This document shows, one piece after another, positions 56,144-64,000 of a stretch of 64,000 nt of DNA. Every line of letters starts with the position of its first letter. Position 1 is the first letter of the stretch. The notes beneath the pieces were generated by a model, which saw only the letters and a list, made by a program, of their open reading frames with translations, was not told where the DNA came from and did no database searches. A program made the translations under genes and the position numbers. Source of the DNA: Paraburkholderia sp. ZP32-5 (GTDB lineage Bacteria > Pseudomonadota > Gammaproteobacteria > Burkholderiales > Burkholderiaceae); the NCBI RefSeq assembly GCF_021390495.1, contig NZ_JAJEJP010000001.1, positions 496,001 to 560,000 of the forward strand. Reading direction: 5' to 3'.

Positions 56144-56863
56144 TCAGGTGCCGGCCGCGGCGCTCATCCCGGCCGCGGGGCACGCCGGCACGGCGACCGC
56201 GGGAGTCTTGCCCGCAGCCGCCGCCATTGCCCGCACCCCCGCCGCAATCTGCGTCGACACCTCCGCGAGCGCGCGCCGGTGTCCGTCGACGAGCGCGTCA
56301 TAACCGCTGCCGACTTGCTCGCTGACCACGCTGCGGCACGTCATCACCGCATTGCTGCGCACCGCGCGCACGCTCCACACCGTGTCGATCAATGCATGCG
56401 AGCCGGGCCACGACTCGAAGCGCTGCACGTTCATCGCGATCCGATAGGCGGCCACGCCGTCCGCGTGCGGCGTGCCGAACGCATCGATGGTCCCCAACTG
56501 CTGCGTCAGATTCGTCGACAGCGCGCGGCGGATTTCATCGCCAGGCAGCGAGGCCCAGCGTTCCTGTTCGAGCAACTGCACCTGGGTCGGACCGGTTTGC
56601 ACCACCAGTTGATTGCGCGACACCTGCGGCGGCACGTTGACCGGCGCGACTTCGATCAGCCATGCGGGCGCGCCGGCCGTATGCGCGACGGCCGGCGCCG
56701 CGTTCGCCGCTGCATCGGCGCCGCCCAGCGTATAAAAGCGGCTCGTTGGCGACGAGCACGCCGCCATCGCGATGGCCGCGGCCAGCGCGCCAGCGTAGAC
56801 GACACCGCGCACGACACCACGCGCGAGCCCGCGCGGCGGGCGGGGGAGCCGGGCAAACATCAT
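56144..56863 (-). CDS. pqiC: PqiC-type outer-membrane lipoprotein
   Basis: A 239-residue lipoprotein of the PqiC/DUF330 (ABC-type transport auxiliary) family. The lipobox is AIAMAACSSP, giving a lipidated Cys at about residue 35. The conserved start of the mature protein is SRFYTLGG, with VNVPPQVSRNQLVV and a WASLPGDEIRRAL segment later. PqiC joins PqiB to the outer membrane in the lipid-transport bridge. Its start overlaps the pqiB stop by four bases. The C-terminal 40 residues are Ala-rich. Confidence 0.9.
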   Translation of the reverse strand: MMFARLPRPPRGLARGVVRGVVYAGALAAAIAMAACSSPTSRFYTLGGADAAANAAPAVAHTAGAPAWLIEVAPVNVPPQVSRNQLVVQTGPTQVQLLEQERWASLPGDEIRRALSTNLTQQLGTIDAFGTPHADGVAAYRIAMNVQRFESWPGSHALIDTVWSVRAVRSNAVMTCRSVVSEQVGSGYDALVDGHRRALAEVSTQIAAGVRAMAAAAGKTPAVAVPACPAAGMSAAAGT

Positions 56864-58521
56864 GGTTTATCTCCTGATTTACCGCGCAACAGCGATTCGG
56901 GGTGACGCTCCAGGTAATCCGACAGCGCGTTCAGCGACTGCAACGTGCGCGTCAGTTCCTGCAACGCCTGATGAACGTCGGATTGCAACGGCGAGTCCTG
57001 CTGCAATGTCGCTTCGGCCGAGCTGAAGGTCTGCTTCGCGGCCGACAGCGTGTCGCGCGCCTGCGGCACGACTTCCTTGTCGAGGCGCGTGAACAGCTGG
57101 TCGGCGTTCTTCAGCGCGCTGTTCAGGTTGGTGCCGATCTGGTCGAACGGCACCTTGTCGAGCTTCTTCGCGATATCGGCGACCTGCAACTGCAATTCGT
57201 CGAGCGTGTTCGGAATCGTCGGCAGTTCGAGCGGATCGCTGGTCACGTCGACCTTGGCCGGCGGCGCTTTCGGGAAGATGTCGAGCGCCACGTACAGCTG
57301 GCTCGTGATCAGGTTGCCAGTACGCAGTTGGCCGCGCAGCCCATGCTTGACCAGTTGCTCGAGCAGCGTCTGACCGGCGAGCGTGCCGGGCTGCGGAGCG
57401 GTCTCGCGGAAGCGCTTGCCGAGGCGGTCCGGGTACACGTTCATCGTCACCGGCATCGTGAAGCTGCGCGTCTTCGGATCGTAGTCGATGCCGATGTTGG
57501 TCACCTGGCCCAACACGATGCCGCGGAAATCGACCGGCGCGCCGATCGACAGCCCGCGCAGCGACTGGTTGAAGTTCATCACGACGCGCAGCGGGATGCC
57601 GTCCGGTTCGCGCATCGCGTCGGCTTCGTCGGAGCCGAGCCGGAAGGTCTGGTTGTTCGGTGCCTGCGGGCCCATGTTCTGGCCGGGCGGCGACTGGAAC
57701 GACAGGCCGCCGACGATCACCGTCGCGAGCGATTGCGTGTTCAATTTGAAGCCGCTCGAATCGAGCCTCAGATCGACGCCGCTCGCATGCCACCAGCGCG
57801 TATTGGTGCCGACGTACTGGTCGAACGGCGCGGACACGAACACCTGCATCGTCACGCCGGTGCCGTCCTTGTCGAGCGAGAAGCCGACCACCTGGCCGAC
57901 CTGCACGCGCCGGTAGAAGATCGGCGAACCGATGTCGATCGAGCCGAGCGAGTCGCCGTGCAGCACGTACTGCCGGCCCTTCTGGTCGCCGGTGATCGGC
58001 GGCGGCGTTTCGAGGCCGACGAAGTCGCTCGCGCTCTCGGTCGAGCGGCCGGCATCCGCGCCGATGTAGGAGCCCGACAGCAATGTCGTCAGCCCCGATA
58101 CGCCGCTCGCGCCGACGCGTGGGCGCACCACCCAGAAGCGCGAATCCTTGACCGCGAATTTCTGGCCTTCCTTGGTCAGTTGTACCTGCACGAGCACATG
58201 CGACAGATCTTGCGACAGGGTGATCGTCTTGACCGAGCCGACATCGACGTCCTTGTACTTGACCTTGGTCTTGCCCGGTTCGAGCCCTTCGGCGCTGACG
58301 AAGCTGATCGTGATGACGGGCCCGCGTTCGGTGACCGACTTGATCACGAGCGCGATGCCGATCAGCGCGGCGATCAGCGGAATCACCCAGACGAGCGACG
58401 GCAGCCAGCGGCTGCGCGGCTCGATGTCGGGGTCCGGAAGTTGGGGCGGCAGTCTGGGTCCGTTCGAATCGTTGCGCGGCGCGTCACCGGAAGCGTGCGT
58501 CGGTCCTTGCGGGCTAGTCAT
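56860..58521 (-). CDS. pqiB: Intermembrane transport protein PqiB (MlaD/MCE domains)
   Basis: A 553-residue protein with one N-terminal membrane helix (LVWVIPLIAALIGIALVI) and three MCE domains, as in PqiB: the first with GPVITISFVSAEGLEPGKTKVKYKD, the second starting GDSLGSIDIGSPIFYRRVQVG, the third with LRGLSIGAPVDFRGIVLGQV. A C-terminal coiled coil with QEL and LQSLNAL repeats follows. PqiB forms a tube across the periplasm for lipid movement. It overlaps pqiC at its end and the second pqiA at its start, so translation is coupled. Confidence 0.93.
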   Translation of the reverse strand: MTSPQGPTHASGDAPRNDSNGPRLPPQLPDPDIEPRSRWLPSLVWVIPLIAALIGIALVIKSVTERGPVITISFVSAEGLEPGKTKVKYKDVDVGSVKTITLSQDLSHVLVQVQLTKEGQKFAVKDSRFWVVRPRVGASGVSGLTTLLSGSYIGADAGRSTESASDFVGLETPPPITGDQKGRQYVLHGDSLGSIDIGSPIFYRRVQVGQVVGFSLDKDGTGVTMQVFVSAPFDQYVGTNTRWWHASGVDLRLDSSGFKLNTQSLATVIVGGLSFQSPPGQNMGPQAPNNQTFRLGSDEADAMREPDGIPLRVVMNFNQSLRGLSIGAPVDFRGIVLGQVTNIGIDYDPKTRSFTMPVTMNVYPDRLGKRFRETAPQPGTLAGQTLLEQLVKHGLRGQLRTGNLITSQLYVALDIFPKAPPAKVDVTSDPLELPTIPNTLDELQLQVADIAKKLDKVPFDQIGTNLNSALKNADQLFTRLDKEVVPQARDTLSAAKQTFSSAEATLQQDSPLQSDVHQALQELTRTLQSLNALSDYLERHPESLLRGKSGDKP

Positions 58522-59164
58522 GGTCGAGATCCTGAGGTGTTGGGGTGCTGCTTTCCACGGGGTCCCAGATGAGCCGTGGATCGAATTGCATGGACGCGAT
58601 CATCGTCAGAATCACGACCGAGCCGAACGCGATCGCGCCCGGCCCCGCCGTGATCACGGCCAGCGACTTGAAGCGCACGAGCGCGACGGTCAGCGTGACG
58701 ACGAAGACATCGAGCATCGACCAGCGGCCGATGCGCTCGACCATCCGGTAGAGCGTCGTGCGCTGCTGCGGACGCCAGCGCGAGCGGCGTTGCGCGGTAA
58801 TGGTGAGCAGCGCGAGCACGCTCAGCTTCAGCATCGGCACCATGATGCTCGCGATGAACACGATCACCGCGAGCGGCCAGTCGCCCGAGGTCCAGAAATA
58901 GACGACACCGCTCATGATCGTGTCGTCCTCGGAGCCGAACAGCGACGACGTATGCATGACCGGTAGCAGGTTGGCCGGAATATACAGCAGCGCCGCGGCG
59001 ATCAATAGCGCCCACGTGCGCATCAGGCTGTCGGGGTGGCGCGAATGCAGATGCGCGCCGCAGCGTCCGCAGTGCTGCGGCGTGATCGAGCGGATGCGCG
59101 CTTCGACGCGTCCGCACGAATGGCAGGAGACGAGGCCGGCGCGTTTCGCGGTGACGTATTTCAT
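58514..59164 (-). CDS. pqiA: PqiA domain protein, second half
   Basis: A 216-residue membrane protein with two zinc-ribbon pairs (Cys14/17 and Cys32/35) and about four hydrophobic helices, such as LMRTWALLIAAALLYIPANLLPVMHT and AVIVFIASIMVPMLKLSVLALL. It corresponds to one of the two repeats of E. coli PqiA. It stops eight bases inside pqiB. The family ending WDPVESS is lacking a second domain, so two single-domain genes replace the fused protein. Confidence 0.9.
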   Translation of the reverse strand: MKYVTAKRAGLVSCHSCGRVEARIRSITPQHCGRCGAHLHSRHPDSLMRTWALLIAAALLYIPANLLPVMHTSSLFGSEDDTIMSGVVYFWTSGDWPLAVIVFIASIMVPMLKLSVLALLTITAQRRSRWRPQQRTTLYRMVERIGRWSMLDVFVVTLTVALVRFKSLAVITAGPGAIAFGSVVILTMIASMQFDPRLIWDPVESSTPTPQDLDHD

Positions 59165-59171
59165 CGCGGAA

Positions 59172-59978
59172 TCATCCGTTGCGCGGCGTGGGCGGCAGGC
59201 CGGGCGGCGTGCCGCTCGGGTTGTCGGCGGCGCTCGGCGGTGATGACGTGGGCGCGGCCGGTGTGGTTGCCTGCGCGGTGCGCTGCTCAGGCGGCATCGG
59301 CGGTCCGGCGAGCGAGCCGACCGCAGCCGCCGCGCTGTCGGCCGACGTGCGCGGCAACGGCCGCTCGCCGCGCTCGCCGAGTTCGTCGGCGAGATCCCAC
59401 AGCACGCGCGGATCGAACGTGACGACCACCGCGAACATCAGCGTGAGCGCGCCGAATGCGAACAGCGCCGCTTCGGGAATCACGCGCGCGAGGCTGACCA
59501 TTTTGACGATCGTGATCAGCACGCCGAGCATGAACACTTCGATCATCCCCCACGGCCGCACGAACTGGATCGCGCGCAGCACGCAGTTGAAGTGAGCCGG
59601 CACGAAGCCGGCGCGCAGCGGCACCAGTACATAGAGCAGCGCGACGAGTTCGGTAAGCGGAAAGAGGATCGTCGAGCAGAACACCATCACCGCGACGATT
59701 TCCATGTCCTCGCCCCACAGCGCGATGAGCGCGCCGAACAGCGTGGTCTGCGAGGTGATGCCGTTGGCGTCGAGTTCGACGATCGGGAAGGCCTGGGCGA
59801 TCAGAAACGTGATCAGCGCGGCGAGCGTCAACGCGCTGATTGCGTCGAGCTTGCGCGACACGCCGCGATAGAGCGTCGCGCCGCAGCGCGGACAGCGCGC
59901 GGCGGTGCGCCCGACAAGCCGTGGCTTGCGGAACAGCGTATCGCATTCATGGCACGCGATCAGGTTGTCATGTTCCAT
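59172..59978 (-). CDS. pqiA: PqiA domain protein, first half
   Basis: A 268-residue membrane protein equivalent to the N-terminal PqiA repeat. It starts with the zinc ribbon IACHECDTLFRKPRLVGRTAARCPRCG (Cys9/12 and Cys29/32). Hydrophobic helices follow, for example ALTLAALITFLIAQAFPIVEL and FPLTELVALLYVLVPLRAGF. The C-terminal 60 residues are Pro/Thr/Ala-rich and probably disordered. It is the first gene of the pqi operon (reading leftward) and precedes the other PqiA gene by seven bases. Confidence 0.9.
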   Translation of the reverse strand: MEHDNLIACHECDTLFRKPRLVGRTAARCPRCGATLYRGVSRKLDAISALTLAALITFLIAQAFPIVELDANGITSQTTLFGALIALWGEDMEIVAVMVFCSTILFPLTELVALLYVLVPLRAGFVPAHFNCVLRAIQFVRPWGMIEVFMLGVLITIVKMVSLARVIPEAALFAFGALTLMFAVVVTFDPRVLWDLADELGERGERPLPRTSADSAAAAVGSLAGPPMPPEQRTAQATTPAAPTSSPPSAADNPSGTPPGLPPTPRNG

Positions 59979-60326
59979 GCGGTAGATGGGCTAGACGTGA
60001 GTGGCGGCGTGCAAGGCCTGTTGTTGACGCAAGGTCGCGCGGGCATTGGCAGCAATAGTACCAAACGGGCCTGGCGCCTCGCGTGAATGACGCGGCGCAA
60101 ACTTCAGCAAAAACTGGACCCGTCCGGTCGATCGAGCGCCAGCCAGCTTCCAGCGCTTGGGGTAGCATGGCGGCCGTGGCGTGTGTCGCGGGCTTGCCGT
60201 GGGTTTCCCGCGAGTTTTCAGCGAGTTTCCTCGACATGTTGCGCGCTCTCCGATGGCGGCGGCACGCCGCCGGGAATAGCCGGGCCCGCCGCGCCGTTAA
60301 CTTCAATCAGCCTGCGTTGAATCTTG
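59979..60326. other. 348-base divergent promoter region between pqi and cytochrome b561
   Basis: The gap must hold promoters for pqiA (leftward) and the cytochrome gene (rightward). TTGACG occurs at 60024-60029 but without a matching -10. I see no operator palindrome and no gene. Confidence 0.5.
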
Positions 60327-60887
60327 ATGACACTCAATCCTTCATTCGGTAACCGGGAGTCGTACACGCGGACCGCGATCGCATTCCACTGGCTGATCGC
60401 GCTCCTGATCGTCTGCGGCTTCTCGCTGGGGTGGGTGATGACCGACATCCCCGGCTTTACGCCCACCAAGCTGCGCTATTTTTCCTGGCACAAATGGATC
60501 GGCGTGACCGTGTTTGCGCTCGCGGTGCTGCGCATCCTGTGGCGCGCGACTCACGCCGCGCCGCCGATGCCGCGCCGCATGCCGCTATGGCAGCGCGGCG
60601 CCGCGCATCTCGTGCATCTGCTGCTGTACGTGCTGATGATCGTGATTCCGGTGACCGGCTATCTGTATAGCTCGGCGGCGAACATCCCGGTCGTCTATCT
60701 CGGGCTGATTCCGTTGCCGCGCATCATCGCGCCCGATCCGCACCTGAAGGAGGTGCTGAAGAATCTGCATATCGCATTGAATTACACGTTGCTGGTGCTG
60801 GTCGCGCTGCACGTCGTGGCCGCGATCAAGCATCAGTTGATCGATCGCGACGGTCTGTTGTCGCGCATGCTTCCTTTCCTCAAATAA
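60327..60887 (+). CDS. Cytochrome b561 family protein
   Basis: A 186-residue membrane diheme cytochrome. Four hydrophobic helices contain the expected heme His residues: IAFHWLIALLIVCGF, WHKWIGVTVFALAVL, HLVHLLLYVLMIVIPVTGYL and HIALNYTLLVLVALHVVAAIKH. This pattern matches CybB-type b561, which moves electrons from quinol to a periplasmic acceptor. The ATG at 60327 is used; a TTG one codon earlier is also possible. The stop is eight bases before the first YceI gene, and b561–YceI pairs are common. Confidence 0.92.
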   Translation: MTLNPSFGNRESYTRTAIAFHWLIALLIVCGFSLGWVMTDIPGFTPTKLRYFSWHKWIGVTVFALAVLRILWRATHAAPPMPRRMPLWQRGAAHLVHLLLYVLMIVIPVTGYLYSSAANIPVVYLGLIPLPRIIAPDPHLKEVLKNLHIALNYTLLVLVALHVVAAIKHQLIDRDGLLSRMLPFLK

Positions 60888-60895
60888 GGACAAAC

Positions 60896-61459
60896 ATGAA
60901 GGTCTCGTTTTATCGCTACATGCTGGCCGCGTTCGCGGCGGCGTCGTTGACTGTCGCGGGCAGCGCGCTTGCGCAGGTCGACGTCGCGAAAAGTTCGGTG
61001 ACGGCCACGTCGAAGCAGATGAACGTGCCGGTCGAAGGCAAGTTCGGCAAGTTCACCGCGCAGGTCAATTTCGATCCGGCCAAGCCGACCGAAGGCAGCG
61101 CGCAACTGAGCATCGACGTCGGCAGCTACGACCTCGGCGACGAGAGCTACAACGAGCAGGTGCGCGGCAAGGACTGGTTCGACGCGAAGACTTTCCCGAG
61201 CGCGACGTTCGTCTCTAGCGCAATCGCGCCGGCCGGCGGCAACCAGTTCAAGGTGACCGGCAAGCTGACGATCAAGGGCAAGTCGCAGACGGTCGTCGTG
61301 CCGGTCACGGTGACCCAGCAGGGCGCGACGCAAACCTTCGACGGCGCGTTGCCGATCAAACGCCTGCAATTCGATATCGGCACCGGCGAGTGGAAGGACA
61401 CCTCGGTCGTCGCCGACGAAGTCGTGATCAAGTTTCATATCGTCGCCGCGCACAAGTAA
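60896..61459 (+). CDS. YceI family periplasmic protein (first copy)
   Basis: A 187-residue exported protein with a signal peptide ([18 protein letters not shown]) and one YceI lipocalin-like domain: [45 protein letters not shown] strand, [18 protein letters not shown]. YceI proteins bind isoprenoid or quinone-like lipids in the periplasm. It is directly after the cytochrome b561 gene and before a second YceI gene. The last segment, [11 protein letters not shown], is typical. Confidence 0.92.
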   Translation: MKVSFYRYMLAAFAAASLTVAGSALAQVDVAKSSVTATSKQMNVPVEGKFGKFTAQVNFDPAKPTEGSAQLSIDVGSYDLGDESYNEQVRGKDWFDAKTFPSATFVSSAIAPAGGNQFKVTGKLTIKGKSQTVVVPVTVTQQGATQTFDGALPIKRLQFDIGTGEWKDTSVVADEVVIKFHIVAAHK

Positions 61460-61535
61460 TGCGCGTGGCGTTTGGCGTGGCGGTCTTTCCACCGCAGGTT
61501 ATCCCGCGATTTTCAACGCAATACAGGAGCATGAA

Positions 61536-62117
61536 TTGAAAACATCCATGTTGATCGTTGTTGGCGCGCTGGCTTCGTCGCTGTCGCTCGGCGCGTTTGC
61601 CGCCGACACCTATATGCTCGATCCGACCCACACGTATCCGAGCTTCGAGGCGGATCACTTCGGCGGTCTGTCGACCTGGCGCGGCAAGTTCACGAAAAGC
61701 ACCGGCACGGTGACGCTCGATCGCGCGGCGAAAACCGGCACGGTGGATGTGACCGTCGATCCGGCATCGGTACAGACCGGCAACGCAAAGCTCGACGAGC
61801 ACCTGAAGACCGACGCATTTTTCGACGTCGCCAAATATCCGACCGTTACCTACAAGGGCACCGAGATCAAGTTCGACGGCGACAAGCCGGTCGAGGTGAT
61901 CGGCAATCTGACGATTCGCGGTATCACGAAGCCGGTGAATCTGAAGATCGACTCGTTCAAGTGCATGCAGCATCCGGTGCTGAAGCGCGAAGTGTGCGGC
62001 GTCGAGGCAAGTACGGAGTTCAATCGCTCCGATTTCGGCATGGACTTCGGCGCGAAATATGGCTTTAACATGACAACGCGCCTGCATATCCAGTCCGAAG
62101 GCATCAAGCAGCAGTAA
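61536..62117 (+). CDS. YceI family periplasmic protein (second copy)
   Basis: A 193-residue exported YceI protein, more like the E. coli one than the first copy. It has a signal peptide ([20 protein letters not shown]) and the motifs [19 protein letters not shown] and [19 protein letters not shown], with [10 protein letters not shown] at the end. A GGAG site lies six bases before TTG 61536, making TTG the likely start. The ATG at 61531 is out of frame and encodes only ATG AAT TGA; an in-frame ATG at 61548 would shorten the signal peptide. Confidence 0.92.
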   Translation: MKTSMLIVVGALASSLSLGAFAADTYMLDPTHTYPSFEADHFGGLSTWRGKFTKSTGTVTLDRAAKTGTVDVTVDPASVQTGNAKLDEHLKTDAFFDVAKYPTVTYKGTEIKFDGDKPVEVIGNLTIRGITKPVNLKIDSFKCMQHPVLKREVCGVEASTEFNRSDFGMDFGAKYGFNMTTRLHIQSEGIKQQ

Positions 62118-62197
62118 GCACATCAAGGTCGAGCTCGCGCTGCCGCGCACGGCGGCTCGCGGCTTGCACCGAGCTTTCGCGCTGCGCCGCAGCACAG

Positions 62198-62238
62198 AAA
62201 ACCGCTTCGTTCGCTCTTTGCGACGAAGCGGTTTTTTT
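62198..62238 (+). terminator. Rho-independent terminator after the YceI genes
   Basis: AAAACCGCTTCGT (62198-62210) pairs perfectly with ACGAAGCGGTTTT (62223-62235), and the 3' side runs through seven T residues (62232-62238). It lies 81 bases after the second YceI stop and ends the cytochrome–YceI operon. Confidence 0.92.
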
Positions 62239-62335
62239 ATTGCCATTCGCCGGCGCCGCGGCGTTGCACGGCGGGCCTCCGTTAATTTGGTGCTCGCGCC
62301 GTTTTATTTTTTCAGTTAAATAGAGCGCATGGAGT

Positions 62336-62390
62336 CATGCCGGTGGTGCGCGTAGCCGGCATGGCCAACGCGAGCGCGCCGCGCTCGCGT
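62336..62390. promoter_or_regulatory. Two adjacent inverted repeats in the leader of the MFS gene
   Basis: The first repeat is CATGCCGG (62336-62343) with CCGGCATG (62356-62363). The second is ACGCGAGCGCG (62368-62378) with CGCGCTCGCGT (62380-62390), around one base. They end 36 bases before the MFS start. They could be operators or leader hairpins. Confidence 0.5.
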
Positions 62391-62425
62391 CGATAAATAT
62401 TTCGCGTGGGACTCGGGAGATCTGA

Positions 62426-63703
62426 ATGAATGCAACGACAGCAACAAGCGTCGCGGGAAGCCGGCAGAATTCTTGGCGCCTCGTGGCCGCCGCCTCGATC
62501 GGCAACGCGCTGGAATGGTTCGACCTGGTGGTGTACGGCTTTTTTGCGGTAATCATCTCGCGGCTGTTTTTCCCGGCCGGCAACGATACGGTCTCGCTGC
62601 TGCTGACGCTCGGCACCTTCGGCGTGTCGTTCTTCATGCGCCCGCTCGGCGCGATCGTGATCGGCGCGTATTCGGACCGTGCCGGGCGCAAGGCGGCACT
62701 CACGCTGTCGATCGGGCTGATGATGTGCGGCACGCTGATCATCGCGATCCTGCCGACCTATCAGAGCATCGGCGTCGCCGCGCCGTTGATTCTCGTGCTC
62801 GCGCGGCTGATGCAGGGCTTTTCGGCCGGCGGCGAGTTCGGCAGCGCGACCGCGTTTCTCGCCGAGCACGTGCCGGGGCGGCGCGGCTTCTACGCGAGCT
62901 GGCAACTGGCGAGCCAGGGGCTCACCACCTTGCTCGCCGCCGGCTTCGGCGCCGTGCTGACCGGCACGCTGTCGCCGGAGCAGATGGCATCGTGGGGCTG
63001 GCGCGTGCCGTTCATCTTCGGTTTGCTGATCGGGCCGGTCGCGCTGTATATCCGCGCGAAACTCGACGAAACGCCCGAATTCCTCGCGGCCGAAACCACC
63101 CAGACGCCGGTGCGCGACACGTTCGCGACGCAGAAAGTGCGGCTCGTGATTGCAATGGGCGTGGTCATTCTCGGCACCGTGTCCGCGTATCTGATGCTGT
63201 TCATGCCGACCTATGGCGTCAAGCAACTGGGACTGGCGCCGTCGGCCGCGTTCGCGGCGATTTCGGTGACGGGTCTGATCCAGATGGTGCTGTCGCCGGT
63301 AGCGGGGCATCTGTCCGACCGGCACGGCCCCACGCGCATCATGCTGATCGCCGCTGCGCTACTGCTCGTGCTGATCTATCCGGCGTTCGTGTATCTGATC
63401 GCGCATCCGAGCTTCGGCACGTTGATCGCGTGGCAGATCATATTCGGCGTTCTGGTGAGCGGATACTTCGGCGCGACGCCGGGCTTGCTGTCGGAAATCT
63501 TCCCCGTACAGACGCGCACGACCGGCATGTCGCTCGCCTATAACATCGCGGTGACGATTTTCGGCGGCTTCGGACCGTTCATCATCGCGTGGCTGATCGG
63601 CGCGACCGGTTCGAAGGCCGCGCCGAGCTTCTACGTGATCTTTGCGGCGGTGCTGAGCATCGCGGCGCTGATCGGCGCGCGACGCAAGCTGGGATTCCGC
63701 TAG
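62426..63703 (+). CDS. MFS transporter, metabolite:H+ symporter (MHS) family
   Basis: A 425-residue, twelve-helix transporter. The start ASIGNALEWFDLVVYGFFAVIIS and the loop SDRAGRKAALTLSIGLM are typical of the MHS subfamily (proline/betaine, citrate, ketoglutarate symporters). LMQGFSAGGEFGSATAFLAEH is the most diagnostic segment, and a second loop motif SDRHGPTRIM follows at the middle. The substrate is likely an organic acid or betaine but cannot be deduced. The start has GGGAGATC upstream. It stands alone between two terminators. Confidence 0.92.
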   Translation: MNATTATSVAGSRQNSWRLVAAASIGNALEWFDLVVYGFFAVIISRLFFPAGNDTVSLLLTLGTFGVSFFMRPLGAIVIGAYSDRAGRKAALTLSIGLMMCGTLIIAILPTYQSIGVAAPLILVLARLMQGFSAGGEFGSATAFLAEHVPGRRGFYASWQLASQGLTTLLAAGFGAVLTGTLSPEQMASWGWRVPFIFGLLIGPVALYIRAKLDETPEFLAAETTQTPVRDTFATQKVRLVIAMGVVILGTVSAYLMLFMPTYGVKQLGLAPSAAFAAISVTGLIQMVLSPVAGHLSDRHGPTRIMLIAAALLLVLIYPAFVYLIAHPSFGTLIAWQIIFGVLVSGYFGATPGLLSEIFPVQTRTTGMSLAYNIAVTIFGGFGPFIIAWLIGATGSKAAPSFYVIFAAVLSIAALIGARRKLGFR

Positions 63704-63779
63704 AGCGGGTAGTGGGGCGGCTGGGTGTTTAGCCTCGCGCCGCCTCGCACTGCCGCCTCTGCATCGCGGATGTAAACGC

Positions 63780-63809
63780 AAAAGGCCGGTTCTTTCGAAC
63801 CGGCCTTTT
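63780..63809. terminator. Bidirectional terminator between the MFS gene and secF
   Basis: AAAAGGCCGGTTC (63780-63792) and GAACCGGCCTTTT (63797-63809) form a 13-base stem with a four-base loop, with A-run on the left and T-run on the right, so it works on both strands. It lies between two convergent genes. Confidence 0.9.
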
Positions 63810-63859
63810 CGTTGCTCGCGCATTCTTCTTCGCGCGAGCCGCGTATTACGGCAAGCGAA

Positions 63860-64000
63860 TCAAACCTGCGCGCCCGCGTTCGGATCGTCCGGATCGGTGC
63901 GTTCCTTCTTTTCCTTCAGCAGATCCTCGCGCTTGATGCCGAACCACATCGCGAGCGCGGCGGCGACGAACACCGACGAGTAGATACCGAACAGAATACC
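63860..64000 (-). CDS. secF: Protein translocase subunit SecF, 3' end (partial)
   Basis: The frame enters from the right edge and gives 46 C-terminal residues, starting GILFGIYSSVFVAAALAMWFGIKRED and ending NAGAQV. The sequence GxYSSxFVAxxxA in the last membrane helix, followed by a charged cytoplasmic tail (LLKEKKERTDPDD), is the recognisable end of SecF. SecF works with SecD in proton-driven protein export. The rest of the gene lies outside the window. Confidence 0.85.
   Translation of the reverse strand, partial: GILFGIYSSVFVAAALAMWFGIKREDLLKEKKERTDPDDPNAGAQV

Overview
This is a 64 kb stretch of a GC-rich (about 65 %) betaproteobacterial chromosome, most like Burkholderia or Paraburkholderia. 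The protein families and gene order point there: fmdB–DUF502–aspS–nudB–clsB, amgK–murU back to back with lptD–surA–pdxA–rsmA, glyQ–glyS–gmhB–plsC, and a split pqiA. Coding density is high and almost everything looks like core chromosome. I see no insertion sequence, prophage, CRISPR array, rRNA or tRNA.

Layout. 1-4830: ubiquinone block (DUF971 protein, ubiE, Tim44-like membrane protein, ubiJ, ubiB), with an attenuator-like hairpin pair just before ubiJ. 4935-10811: TPMT-type methyltransferase, fmdB-type zinc ribbon, DUF502 protein, aspS, strong terminator, then nudB-clsB. 11175-18427: fatty-acid beta-oxidation island: a TetR regulator with a PsrA-like palindromic operator, acyl-CoA dehydrogenase, FadB-like bifunctional enzyme, thiolase, and a crotonase that looks like a delta3,delta2-enoyl-CoA isomerase. 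Each junction carries a hairpin. 18677-20222: fdhD divergent from a nitrate-reductase-associated protein. 20396-28102: a three-PAS GGDEF-EAL protein, a YciA thioesterase, an Atm1-type ABC exporter, and murU-amgK for cell-wall sugar recycling. 28327-34137: outer-membrane biogenesis and housekeeping operon lptD-surA-pdxA-rsmA.

34174-45530 is nearly all on the minus strand: EamA permease, gloA, a YgjP-type metallopeptidase, plsC-type acyltransferase, gmhB, glyS, glyQ, a membrane-anchored orphan glutamate-synthase-like protein, mnmA and nudJ. 45744-48698: pntAA-pntAB-pntB transhydrogenase operon. 48842-53779: small accessory-looking stretch with a WYL regulator and VOC protein, a lytic transglycosylase, a self-inhibited Fic protein with its own winged helix and two matching 31-bp palindromes in its promoter region, and a THUMP-type RNA methyltransferase. 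53915-59978: pqiA1-pqiA2-pqiB-pqiC lipid-transport operon followed by a membrane protein of the so-called site-specific recombinase (Gcr) family. 60327-63703: cytochrome b561, two YceI proteins, and an MHS-type MFS transporter. The right edge cuts the 3' end of secF.

The most distinctive signals are the Fic locus with paired operators, the attenuator-like leader of ubiJ, the PsrA-like operator of the beta-oxidation island, and the putative membrane role of the Gcr-family protein beside the pqi genes. Calls come from reading the protein and DNA directly; no database search was run.
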